From assembly GCF_004151235.1 (NCBI RefSeq), contig NZ_JUIV01000006.1:175335-239334 (forward strand): a stretch of 64,000 nt of DNA, read 5' to 3'. Position 1 is the stretch's first letter; each line of letters opens with the position of its first letter. Source of the stretch: Flavobacterium anhuiense. Its GTDB lineage: Bacteria; Bacteroidota; Bacteroidia; Flavobacteriales; Flavobacteriaceae. The notes beneath the pieces are model-generated. The model was given only the letters and a program-made list of their open reading frames with translations, searched no databases and had not been told where the DNA came from. The position numbers and the translations under genes were made by a program. This document shows, in pieces, positions 24,274 to 32,440 of this stretch.

Positions 24274-25119
24274 TTAGAATGAAATATCATTCCAATCAGT
24301 TTTGTTTTCATCCTTTGATTTATTTATGCGATTTTCTAAGGCTTCAATAAATTTTATCATACTCGAAATACTATTGAAAACTAGTACACTCTCTTCGTAA
24401 TTAAGGATAGGATTGTCGTGAGCAAAACTCTTGTTATTTCTTATATCATTAAAAGAATCCAAATTACTAATTGAAGTTTTGAGAATTCTTTTGGACATTT
24501 CAGTTTCAAGGAAGCCCATTTCAATTAGAAATTTGATATACTTTCCAAAGATACTATGTAAAGCTTCATCAGCTGTATATTTGATTCCGTGCTTTTTACA
24601 TAACTCCCTTATATATTTCATTACAAAGGTATGTAATCGATCTAATGCAATTTCAGGCAAATTTTTTTCTATACTCTCCCTAATTGATTCAGAAAGTTTT
24701 TTAAAATCCACATCGTCTGAATTGGGTTTTATGGCACCAATATCATCCACTATATTACCTTGTAATCTTTGAGTTATTTTGAGGGATTCCTGATAAAGCT
24801 CTTCACTATTTTTAAATTCTTTCTCATCTTTTTGATACCATGAAGTTGATTGTTGTTCTTTCAGCTTTTCAAAATAGTAATGAGACATTTCTTGAAGAAG
24901 CTTTCCAACAGTATTGTCGTTTTCCACTTTAATAAACTGTCTTAATCTATTTGCCTTTGAGTTAGATGAATAGTGGTATTTTGGATCATCAATATCTAAC
25001 CCTGTAACTGCCCCAACAAATTCTTGAAAAGTTCGGTCTGAAAAATCGGCGACGTATCCGCTGCCCATTCCTAAAAATTTTTCAATTTTAGCTTTTTCTT
25101 GAATGCTTAGATCTGCCAT
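24274..25119 (-). CDS. abortive infection (Abi-C-like) protein
   Basis: A 281-residue protein. The N-terminal half is helical (MADLSIQEKAKIEKFLGMGS, then FSDRTFQEFVGAVTGLDI). The C-terminal half has HTFVMKYIRELCKKHGIKYT, EALHSIFGKYIKFL and especially DIRNNKSFAHDNPIL, where R, N, S and H match the R-x4-6-H-type HEPN pattern of the Abi-C group. Such proteins act as phage-triggered growth arrest or RNase effectors. It leads the two-gene unit inserted between mobB and mobC, and its partner may be a sensor or inhibitor. The mobB gene ends 263 bases away, leaving room for its own promoter. Confidence 0.75.
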   Translation of the reverse strand: MADLSIQEKAKIEKFLGMGSGYVADFSDRTFQEFVGAVTGLDIDDPKYHYSSNSKANRLRQFIKVENDNTVGKLLQEMSHYYFEKLKEQQSTSWYQKDEKEFKNSEELYQESLKITQRLQGNIVDDIGAIKPNSDDVDFKKLSESIRESIEKNLPEIALDRLHTFVMKYIRELCKKHGIKYTADEALHSIFGKYIKFLIEMGFLETEMSKRILKTSISNLDSFNDIRNNKSFAHDNPILNYEESVLVFNSISSMIKFIEALENRINKSKDENKTDWNDISF

Positions 25120-25382
25120 AATTTGTTTATTTGAATTATCGAAGGCGTTCCTGCCATAAATGGTTTATAATTATGGATTTGCTGATTGATAAACAAATCT
25201 ATAAACAATATTTTTATTACAAATTAAATGATTTTTGCTATATTAAATGTATTTCATTCAGTAGATTTATAATACAAAATTTGGTGCAATGTTTTATAAA
25301 AGTGAGCAATTTTAGTCTAATTTATAAATTTGAGAAAGCAAAAAAAGACTTATAGATAGTATTTCAAAAAAATTGAATCCTA

Positions 25383-26627
25383 TTATATTTTTCTTCTATT
25401 TCGTTTTTTCTTTTTAAACTGCTTAGGCAAATACTCAAGAGTCCTTTCAGGTTTGAGTATTGAATCTAATAATTGTATAATAACTGAGGAATCGAAAGTT
25501 TTTACAGAAGCATTTTCAGAAGAGAATGTTTCCAGCCGTTTATTAATCCAATCTCTTTTATCCAGATTGAATTTATTTCCACAGCGTTCTATTATTGCCT
25601 TTGCACTATACTCTTTGCCTAAACTTGATCCATTAAAAACATTTTTTGTAGTATGGTCGATGTAGGTAATGCCATAAACTAATCCTTCACTACTTGTTCT
25701 AAAAACGGTTTTTATTCCTTCCTTTTCCAAAAATAGGGAAAGCTGATTTACATTATTAATGTTTTCCCGTAAAATGGTCATGTCAATTACATTTTTTAAC
25801 CTGACTTTATCAGACTCTTTTCTTGCTCTATTATATGTAAATTTAGACTCCAAAAATTTTAATGTAGGCTTAAAATAAAAATCGCTGGCTTTGATGGGAA
25901 CACCAGTCGGAATTCCTTTTTCATCGAGTATGCGGTACACCATTCCCTTATTCAAAAAAACTTTTGAATGCTCAGTGCCACGATCGGCCAATACATTATA
26001 AGATTGCAATACAGCATTAAGTTCGGCAAGACTTGAATATTTATAACTGTATAAGACTTGATTGAGAACTGCTGCAAGAGCTTTTTTTGATTCAATTTTC
26101 CCATAACATACTTTTCCAATTGAGATAGGCAGTAAGTTAAACTGTTTATTTTTATTGAGACTTTCAGCTTTAATAAGTCCGAAAGTTTCCTCAATTTCTT
26201 TTCTTGCCGGTTCAGATTTTCTTATCCCTAAATGGTGCAGGTCAATCCTTTTTCCATCCCTTTCAATATTAATGGTTATTACATGGATGTGCGGATGCCC
26301 TGCATCAAAATGCTGATAGACAAGATAGGGCTGTTTCCCAAAACCTATCTTATACATGTATGTATTTGCAATTGCCATCAGTTTTTCTTTTGAATGATTT
26401 TCTGATGGGTCAAAATTCAGAGAAATATGTACGCTGTTGCGCTTGGTATTTTCATTTAATTGAATCCTTTCAGTAAAGCGGCTCAGCTTCATTGCATCGC
26501 TCATTTGAGATATTTCTAAAAGAAAATTTGCTGCTCCGATGCACTCAGCCTTGCCAGTTTTAACTTTGTTTTCATTGTAGTTAAAAATACTTCTTATAGA
26601 ATTACCTGTTTTGATTATTGAAACCAT
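25383..26627 (-). CDS. mobB: MobB-type relaxase
   Basis: The relaxase nicks DNA at oriT and pilots the strand. The 414-residue protein starts MVSIIKTGNSIRSIFNYNEN and carries the histidine triad in YQHFDAGHPHIHVITIN (H106, H111, H113, H115), the HxDxxHPHxH signature of the Bacteroidetes MobB relaxases, with NSVHISLNFDPSE upstream. The tyrosine likely lies among Y90-Y104 or near the N-terminus. The C-terminal part (LEKEGIKTVFRTSSEGLVYG, FNLDKRDWINKRL) is accessory. It overlaps the mobA gene by 13 bases, so the two are coupled, as in known mobAB pairs. AT-rich compared with the left part of the window. Confidence 0.92.
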   Translation of the reverse strand: MVSIIKTGNSIRSIFNYNENKVKTGKAECIGAANFLLEISQMSDAMKLSRFTERIQLNENTKRNSVHISLNFDPSENHSKEKLMAIANTYMYKIGFGKQPYLVYQHFDAGHPHIHVITINIERDGKRIDLHHLGIRKSEPARKEIEETFGLIKAESLNKNKQFNLLPISIGKVCYGKIESKKALAAVLNQVLYSYKYSSLAELNAVLQSYNVLADRGTEHSKVFLNKGMVYRILDEKGIPTGVPIKASDFYFKPTLKFLESKFTYNRARKESDKVRLKNVIDMTILRENINNVNQLSLFLEKEGIKTVFRTSSEGLVYGITYIDHTTKNVFNGSSLGKEYSAKAIIERCGNKFNLDKRDWINKRLETFSSENASVKTFDSSVIIQLLDSILKPERTLEYLPKQFKKKKRNRRKI

Positions 26628-27016
26628 TCTTCGGAGATTTTTTGAATATGATTATGAATCTCATTTATCTTTTCAAAGAGTTTTCTCTGCTTTAATTCAA
26701 AGCCAATGGTCCATTCTTTTGCATCGTAAATCTGACTTAATATGTGAAGTTTTCTGGTGGTCTGATTTAGGTTGTTTCCTATAGCATTAAGCTCATTTCT
26801 AAGGACGATTAGCTCTTCAACAAAATCATCTAATGACCTGTTTCGGTAAGTACTAATAATTGCTTTCCCAAACAATTGTTTGCGCATATATTCACTTAAT
26901 TTCTGGCAGGTTGTCGTCTTAAATTTTGACTCTAATACTGTATATTCCGAGGGTGTCAAACGAATAGTGATTTTTCGTGTTTTGTTTGAATTTTCTCTTT
27001 CCATTCTCGCTGTCAT
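26615..27016 (-). CDS. mobA: MobA-type mobilization accessory protein
   Basis: A 133-residue oriT-binding accessory protein of the MobC/MbeC-like ribbon-helix-helix family (called MobA in Bacteroidetes elements). The N-terminal RKITIRLTPSEYTVLESKFK strand-helix unit is the DNA-binding part; VVELIVLRNELNAIGNNLNQ-type motif (EELIVLRNELNAIGNNLNQT) is the characteristic conserved segment in this family. It precedes and overlaps mobB. Its position directly downstream of the inverted repeats at 27137-27196 suits a protein that recognises oriT. Start choice at 27016 is supported by the RHH start; an earlier Met is not available. Confidence 0.88.
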   Translation of the reverse strand: MTARMERENSNKTRKITIRLTPSEYTVLESKFKTTTCQKLSEYMRKQLFGKAIISTYRNRSLDDFVEELIVLRNELNAIGNNLNQTTRKLHILSQIYDAKEWTIGFELKQRKLFEKINEIHNHIQKISEEWFQ

Positions 27017-27136
27017 AATTATTCATCAATCTCATTTTCTAATAAGAAATCTGCTGTATTTTTTTTTGTATATGGATTTCATTTTTAAACTTCCAGCAGC
27101 TTTCATGTATCTCTGATCCCGAGTTCCGAGGATAGA

Positions 27137-27196
27137 TCAGCCAGATCCGGTTGTCCGACAATCGTTCATCTGGCCGATTGCAGGGACGTGGCAATC
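27137..27196. other. candidate origin of transfer (oriT)
   Basis: A cluster of inverted repeats just upstream of mobA. Arms TCAGCCAGAT (27137-27146) and ATCTGGCCGA (27168-27177) pair with one mismatch; inside lies the palindrome TTGTC-C-GACAA (27151-27161). Next to it GATTGC (27176-27181) pairs with GCAATC (27191-27196). Nested dyads beside relaxase genes are the usual form of oriT. The nick site cannot be read. Confidence 0.55.
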
Positions 27197-27216
27197 TTGA
27201 ACCCTTTTTAAGAAAA

Positions 27217-27264
27217 ACTAAATTAGAAAAGGCTTTAGCAATAAGCAATCCCCACTAAATTATG
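27217..27264 (-). promoter_or_regulatory. mobA/mobB promoter region shared with mobC
   Basis: Contains the same 15-base element as the mobC upstream region, plus CCCC and AAATT elements in the same order. Transcription toward mobA would cross the candidate oriT. Confidence 0.5.
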
Positions 27265-27332
27265 ACTGGGCTTAATTCTTTAAAGCTTTTTACATTTACT
27301 ATTTCTAATTATTAATTAAAAACGTGGAAGTT

Positions 27333-27623
27333 ATGATTACAAAAAATGAAGTGTCCAAGGTTTATGATACGGTATTGAGTATCCCTGGAATGAATGAAAT
27401 GGTGAAGATTGATTTGAGGATTTCACGAAAAAATGTTTTACTGTTGTGCCGTCTTATAGAGCAAGGACTCTTGGCTGAAAAAGATGCCGCGAGTCTGATA
27501 GGTATTCTTTCGAATGAAAGTGTCAATGAGCTTAGAAATTTTTCAGACGACTGCCTGCAGAAATCTGGTCTTGTCGAGCTGAACCAAAAGCTTTTGGAAT
27601 TAAGTGCCGGCCTCAAAGATTGA
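27333..27623 (+). CDS. small helical protein of unknown function
   Basis: A 96-residue soluble protein from the ATG at 27333 (MITKNEVSKVYDTVLSIPGM), mostly alpha-helical, ending LNQKLLELSAGLKD. A GTG at 27324 in the same frame would add three residues. It is divergent from mobA across the oriT region, and the hairpin with T-tract directly downstream shows it is a complete transcription unit. Small genes at this position, opposite mobA, are common in Bacteroidetes elements. Function unknown; a role in regulating mobilization is only a guess from position. Confidence 0.6.
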   Translation: MITKNEVSKVYDTVLSIPGMNEMVKIDLRISRKNVLLLCRLIEQGLLAEKDAASLIGILSNESVNELRNFSDDCLQKSGLVELNQKLLELSAGLKD

Positions 27624-27642
27624 TTTTAAAAAATAATTTTTT

Positions 27643-27684
27643 GTGCTTTACAGATCTGCAAGATTTGTAAAGCACATTTTTTTT
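27643..27684 (+). terminator. strong terminator
   Basis: GTGCTTTACA at 27643 pairs perfectly with TGTAAAGCAC ending at 27675, with a second inner helix ATCT/AGAT, followed by eight T. Confidence 0.8.
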
Positions 27685-27692
27685 GCAGGAAA

Positions 27693-27761
27693 TTGGCTTG
27701 ATTTTGAAAACTTTTGGCTTGATTTTGTCAACAGTTTTTTTTAGTGAACGATTTAAATTTG
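27693..27761 (+). promoter_or_regulatory. direct-repeat operator and -7 box upstream of the MauE-like gene
   Basis: TTGGCTTGATTTTG occurs twice (27693-27706 and 27714-27727), start to start 21 bases, the two-helical-turn spacing typical of AraC-family half sites. TAAATTTG at 27754-27761 fits the TAnnTTTG box, 44 bases before the gene start. An AraC-type activator of the downstream genes is plausible. Confidence 0.5.
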
Positions 27762-27805
27762 TGTAAGCATTTTCAGTAAATGAATTACTATACAAAATTT
27801 CAATT

Positions 27806-29338
27806 ATGAAACTACAGGAAAATTATAAGAAGCTGATTATTGAATTGATATGTTTTCTATATGCACTTTTGTTTGTCTATGCCGCGGCGAGTAAACTTGT
27901 TGATTTTGAAAGGTTTCAGGTACAGCTGGCACAGTCTCCCGTACTTAGTATTTATGCTGAATGGATTTCCTATTTTGTAATTGGTTTTGAGCTGATTATT
28001 TCGGGGATGCTTTTATTTTCGGCTACCAGAATCATAGGTTTGTATTTTGCATTTGTTTTAATGAGCATGTTTACCAGTTATATTTTTATAGTGCTTCATT
28101 ATAGTTCTTTTATACCCTGTTCATGTGGAGGTATCCTGGAGAAAATGAGCTGGAAAACACATTTGATATTTAACTCGCTTTTTGTCATGATGGCAGCTGT
28201 TGCAATTATAATTCTTAAAAATAAGCGTCAAGATGATTTTTCAATAACAAAAAATAGCAGTAAAATCTGGACTCTATTGGCTTCTGCTATAATGGCTACA
28301 ACAGCTGTTGTTATCTTATTCCTTTCCTCAGAGCAGGCTATTCATCATAAAAATCCCTTTGTCAGAAGATATCCAAAAAAAGCAATCGAACTTGATAAGA
28401 CTATTGATCTAAGATGGAATTCCTATTATTTTGCAGGTTATGAAAAAAATATCCTTTATCTGGCAAATTATACAGATCCCCTGCATCTTCTTTCCATTGA
28501 TAGCGATGGAAAACAAAAGAGGATAAAACTGTATTTAGATTATCGTAACCAATCTTTTAAATCAATAAAAATTGTAGTTCAAGACGGCTGGTTCTACTTG
28601 TTTGATGGTACACTGCCGCGCATATACAGAGGAAATACCAAAGATTGGAAATTAACGGCAGAATTGAAAAGAACCCCAAAATTTAGCCTGGCGCAGCCCA
28701 TGGACAGCGTTACTATTGCATTTCGGAATAACACTGGTAATGACAGAGCGAATGTAATAGGAATTTTTAGTGCAGAAAAAGATACCGTTTTGTATTCGCA
28801 AAACCTTCTTACAAGGCAGATTGACGGAATATTTGATACAGACGGCATACTGCTCTACAACCAGAACAGGAAGCAGATCCATTACATTTATTATTATCGC
28901 AATGAGTTTATCACAGCTGACCGAAATGGGGAGCTTATGAGAAGAAGCAATACTATTGATACCAATAAACAGGCTAAAATTAAAGTAGCATATCTCAAAA
29001 ATAATACAGAAAGGCAGATGGCAGCTCCTCCCTTAAAAGTGAACTCGATCAGTGCAGTTAGAAATAATCTTTTGTTCATCAATTCGAAAGTGCCCGGAAG
29101 ATTTGAAGACGAGAAATTTTGGAAAAAATCTTCAGTAGTAGATGTTTATAATTTGGATAACAATAGTTATGTCCTTAGTTTTTATGTCCAGGAAATTCCA
29201 AACCAGAAAATCCAGAACATTTTTGTAACCGATGATCATCTTTATGTTACAGCAGGTACAAATCTGATGGTTTTTAATCTCGGATATTTGTTAAAAAGTG
29301 AAATGAAACGCGAATCAGAGCTTAAAACTGACCGCTGA
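27806..29338 (+). CDS. MauE/DoxX-like membrane protein with a large C-terminal periplasmic domain
   Basis: A 510-residue inner membrane protein. The N-terminal 150 residues form the four-helix MauE/DoxX-like redox-associated unit (FLYALLFVYAAASKLVDFER; FVIGFELIISGMLLF; FIPCSCGG with a CxC pair; FNSLFVMMAAVAIIIL), where the cysteines may exchange electrons with disulfide partners. A fifth membrane helix follows near residue 160. The remaining 330 residues are beta-rich with repeats like FYLFDGTLPRIYRG and LYSQNLLTRQIDGIF, resembling a beta-propeller. It is followed by the DUF6520 gene at 80 bases and preceded by an AraC-like operator. MauE-like/DUF6520 pairs are a recurrent Bacteroidota cassette of unknown role. 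Confidence 0.8.
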   Translation: MKLQENYKKLIIELICFLYALLFVYAAASKLVDFERFQVQLAQSPVLSIYAEWISYFVIGFELIISGMLLFSATRIIGLYFAFVLMSMFTSYIFIVLHYSSFIPCSCGGILEKMSWKTHLIFNSLFVMMAAVAIIILKNKRQDDFSITKNSSKIWTLLASAIMATTAVVILFLSSEQAIHHKNPFVRRYPKKAIELDKTIDLRWNSYYFAGYEKNILYLANYTDPLHLLSIDSDGKQKRIKLYLDYRNQSFKSIKIVVQDGWFYLFDGTLPRIYRGNTKDWKLTAELKRTPKFSLAQPMDSVTIAFRNNTGNDRANVIGIFSAEKDTVLYSQNLLTRQIDGIFDTDGILLYNQNRKQIHYIYYYRNEFITADRNGELMRRSNTIDTNKQAKIKVAYLKNNTERQMAAPPLKVNSISAVRNNLLFINSKVPGRFEDEKFWKKSSVVDVYNLDNNSYVLSFYVQEIPNQKIQNIFVTDDHLYVTAGTNLMVFNLGYLLKSEMKRESELKTDR

Positions 29339-29418
29339 AAAATATATTGGCCGATATCAGGAATTAGATCGAAAACCTGTAGAAAAAAGTAGATCACGTT
29401 TAATTTAAATTTATAGTT

Positions 29419-29700
29419 ATGAATACGATATTTTTAAAAAAAATGATGCCATTTGCCATAGTAATGGTGACTGGTACAGCTGGGGCTTTTTTAACCACTT
29501 CCATGCAGAAAACTGCCGGTAGTGCTGCTCCTGAAATTGGATATGTTACAGACGATAACAACATCCCTTGTAACAAAGAAGTGGATTGCAGCACAGACTT
29601 TAATTTACAGCTCTGTCGTGTAAGCTATGCCCCTCCAGGACAACAAGCAAAAGGCAAGGATAATAATTGTGATGAAACGCTTTATCGTCCTTCCAATTGA
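29419..29700 (+). CDS. DUF6520-like exported peptide
   Basis: A 93-residue protein with an N-terminal signal-like helix (LKKMMPFAIVMVTGTAGAFLTT) and a small Cys-containing mature part: IPCNKEVDCSTDFNLQLC, VSYAPPGQQAKG, NNCDETLYRP. The spaced cysteines (C46, C51, C60-type pattern and C78) and the final YRP are typical of DUF6520 peptides, which are found next to MauE-like and thiol-oxidoreductase genes. The peptide may be oxidised or modified in the periplasm by the MauE-like neighbour; this is inference. A perfect terminator stands 21 bases after the stop, so it closes the operon. Confidence 0.75.
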   Translation: MNTIFLKKMMPFAIVMVTGTAGAFLTTSMQKTAGSAAPEIGYVTDDNNIPCNKEVDCSTDFNLQLCRVSYAPPGQQAKGKDNNCDETLYRPSN

Positions 29701-29720
29701 ATCATGTTTAACCAGAAAAG

Positions 29721-29752
29721 CAATGCAGTTCTTGGAACTGCATTGTTTTTTT
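29721..29752 (+). terminator. terminator after the DUF6520 gene
   Basis: CAATGCAGTTC (29721-29731) pairs perfectly with GAACTGCATTG (29735-29745) across a 3-base loop, followed by seven T. It also separates the convergent S9 peptidase gene. Confidence 0.85.
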
Positions 29753-29758
29753 GAGATA

Positions 29759-32428
29759 TCAATTTTTATCAATCCATTGCTCGGGTGTTTCATCTTTAAG
29801 ATAAAACCCAAACCACTGTATTATTTTGCGTGTTAAGTCTCTTTGATTTATGGGATTTGTAATAGTGTGTCCTTCATTTGGAAACAACAGCATTGTGTTT
29901 TTTTTGCCAAGTCTGCGAAGTGCCATATGAAATTCTACTGTCTGATGCCAGTCAACATGATTATCTTCCTTTCCTGCATAGGATAGTAGAGGAGTCGTTA
30001 TATTTTTAACAAATTCAATAGGAGAATTTAGATTATAAATTTCGGGATTTTCAGATGGAGGCTGTATCATTTTCAACTGCCCGTGTATGAAATAATTCAT
30101 AGTAGGACGGCCGGTGTCCCAGTCTACTGTATGGTAGTAACTTTTAATGTTTGTAATTGCCGCACCTGCTACCGCCGCCGCAAAAATTTTTGTCTGTGTT
30201 ATGATATAACAAACCTCAAAACCTCCGAAAGAATGCCCCATCAAAGCAATTTTGTCCGGCTGAACCAGTCCTCTGGCGATGATTTCTTTTGTGGCTGAAA
30301 TTGTATACTTTAAAGCGGAAGGGCCTTCATTCTGTTTTTCGGATATTATATCGGGACAAAGCACAAAATATCCCTGACTGGTTAATACCACAGGATTGAA
30401 GCCTGCTTCATTTTCTAAATCCGGTAAAGAGTATTTGTAAAGATTTTGAGTCTGCTTTTCATAGATATTTACAATCATAGGGTATTTTTTATCGGGATTA
30501 TATGATGCAGGATAGTAAAGCAATGCGCTCATTTTTATTCCATTCTCGTTTTGGAATTGAATTAGTGAGGCGCTTCCCCAATCGTAATCTGCCTGATGCG
30601 GACTGCTTTGAAATACAGTACGGGTAACTTTATCCTTTTGGAATATAATTTTTGGAGGTTTGTCAAATCTTTGCTGCTGATAAAACAGTACTTTTCCTTT
30701 GTCTGTCGTGTGGAGTTTGTCAATATAACAGCTGTCATAGACAAGGGGAATTTCTCCAGTATTTTTTTTCCATTTAAAAAATCCTGTTCTGCCATCCTCG
30801 CCAGTAGCTGTAAGCAAAACTGGATGGGAAAAATTAATTGATTTATATGTATAGCCATCATAGCTTTTCTCAATTTCCGAAAATTTTCCCGGTGCATATA
30901 TTCTTAATTGGATCTGTTTTTCCCTCCCTCTGGTAAGTCTTTTTAGAGTAAAATTCTCAGGTGAAATTGTCCATATATCATAATTATCATATACTACGAG
31001 CTTATTGTCGTTTGCAGTCCATCCAACTGGAGTCAGTATAAAGTTTCTGCTGTTTTTTTGATTGGTCAGCGAAAGGTATTGCGAAATAATTCGGCGGGTG
31101 ATGTTTGTGTATGTTTTTGAAGCTGTATTATAAATCCAGCAGCTATCATTAAGTATGTAATTTATATATTTACCTTCAGGGGAAGAGATAGGAAGTGGTT
31201 CAGACGGACTTATTTTTTTATTTTGAAGCAAGAGTTTTTTTTCCCCTGTCAGCAGATTTAAAATATAAAAATCGCGGGGGGCATCATATTCAAACTGAGG
31301 CTCATACTTTTTTGGATCAGAAAGGACTGCATATTTTTCATTGCCGCAAAGCATTACTTTGGATAATTCATCAGAGGTGATTTCGGAAAACTTTCCCGTT
31401 AGAGGGTGCCATAAAGCAAGACTATTTTGCTTTTTAAAACGTAAACTTTTCTGCATAAAAGGGTAGATGTATGTATCGCTGCTTTTCCAAATTTCTGCTT
31501 TGGATACGGCATCTTCTGTACTGTTAAAAGAATTCTCTTTTTTATGGCTTATTGAAAAAAATACCCGTTGAAGATCATTGCTAATAGTTATAGCATATTC
31601 TGCATTTTCATTAATAACTGCCTGAGATGGGAAATTATCTTTCGTCTTTGGATCAAGGACGTAAAGGCTTTTATTCTCCAGTATATAATAATAAAGTTTT
31701 TTGTTTTCTGTGCCAGAATTGGATTCCGTCAAAAAAGATACTGCCCTTTCTTTTTTATCCCATGTCAGCATCTTAAAGTTCACAGATTTTTTCTCATGAA
31801 TCCATGTGGTTTTAGTTTTTTGCACTAATTCTAAGACGCCAATCGAACTTAAATTTTGATCCGCAATGGAAAAGAGAATTTTTTTATTGGCAGGCCCCAT
31901 TCTCATGCTGGTAACGTTTTCAATTGTCGATAAAATCTTTCCATTTTGATCAAACACACTAATGGACTGCTTTTCTGTGAGTTGAGATTTTGTCATTACT
32001 ACTAATCTCTCAGAGTCTGGCGAAGAAAAATAACCAGTGACATTGGCTATTGTTTTTTTGTTGCCATTCTGAAGATTTAGAATATGAATTCTATCAGCAT
32101 CCTGATAAACAAAACTATTATCTCCCAGAAAATCAGGTTTAGTGCCAAGCGGAAAGGAGTACAGTTTGTTTTTTAATGTATTTTTTACGTATAAGGTATC
32201 TTTTCCGTTTTTATAGAACATTGAAAAACCGACCCAGTTTCCATTGCGCGAAGGTTTATGGAATAGAAAATTACCAAATGAATCATAATCTGATGCCGTA
32301 AGGCTTTTTTTTTGCAATGCCTGCCCCCGTAGGGGACAGACTACTAATAGCAAAATAAAAAATAAAAATAAAACTGCAGCAGGTACAGCGGTAAAGCCGC
32401 CCCTGTTTTTTAGATATGAAATATTCAT
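29759..32428 (-). CDS. S9 family (prolyl oligopeptidase-type) serine peptidase
   Basis: An 889-residue exported peptidase. The N-terminal hydrophobic segment AVPAAVLFLFFILLLVVCPL is a signal peptide or anchor. The following 600 residues form a beta-propeller-like domain that limits access to small peptides. The alpha/beta-hydrolase C-terminus carries the nucleophile motif GHSFGGFE (Ser at about 735), an acid in AGKEDNHVDW and the His in LLFPNEGHTITN. Many Sus-type operons carry such hydrolases in the periplasm. It lies 12 bases downstream of susD, so it is the third gene of the susC-susD operon, pointing to uptake and cleavage of peptides rather than glycans. Confidence 0.88.
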   Translation of the reverse strand: MNISYLKNRGGFTAVPAAVLFLFFILLLVVCPLRGQALQKKSLTASDYDSFGNFLFHKPSRNGNWVGFSMFYKNGKDTLYVKNTLKNKLYSFPLGTKPDFLGDNSFVYQDADRIHILNLQNGNKKTIANVTGYFSSPDSERLVVMTKSQLTEKQSISVFDQNGKILSTIENVTSMRMGPANKKILFSIADQNLSSIGVLELVQKTKTTWIHEKKSVNFKMLTWDKKERAVSFLTESNSGTENKKLYYYILENKSLYVLDPKTKDNFPSQAVINENAEYAITISNDLQRVFFSISHKKENSFNSTEDAVSKAEIWKSSDTYIYPFMQKSLRFKKQNSLALWHPLTGKFSEITSDELSKVMLCGNEKYAVLSDPKKYEPQFEYDAPRDFYILNLLTGEKKLLLQNKKISPSEPLPISSPEGKYINYILNDSCWIYNTASKTYTNITRRIISQYLSLTNQKNSRNFILTPVGWTANDNKLVVYDNYDIWTISPENFTLKRLTRGREKQIQLRIYAPGKFSEIEKSYDGYTYKSINFSHPVLLTATGEDGRTGFFKWKKNTGEIPLVYDSCYIDKLHTTDKGKVLFYQQQRFDKPPKIIFQKDKVTRTVFQSSPHQADYDWGSASLIQFQNENGIKMSALLYYPASYNPDKKYPMIVNIYEKQTQNLYKYSLPDLENEAGFNPVVLTSQGYFVLCPDIISEKQNEGPSALKYTISATKEIIARGLVQPDKIALMGHSFGGFEVCYIITQTKIFAAAVAGAAITNIKSYYHTVDWDTGRPTMNYFIHGQLKMIQPPSENPEIYNLNSPIEFVKNITTPLLSYAGKEDNHVDWHQTVEFHMALRRLGKKNTMLLFPNEGHTITNPINQRDLTRKIIQWFGFYLKDETPEQWIDKN

Positions 32429-32440
32429 GTGATGTATCTT

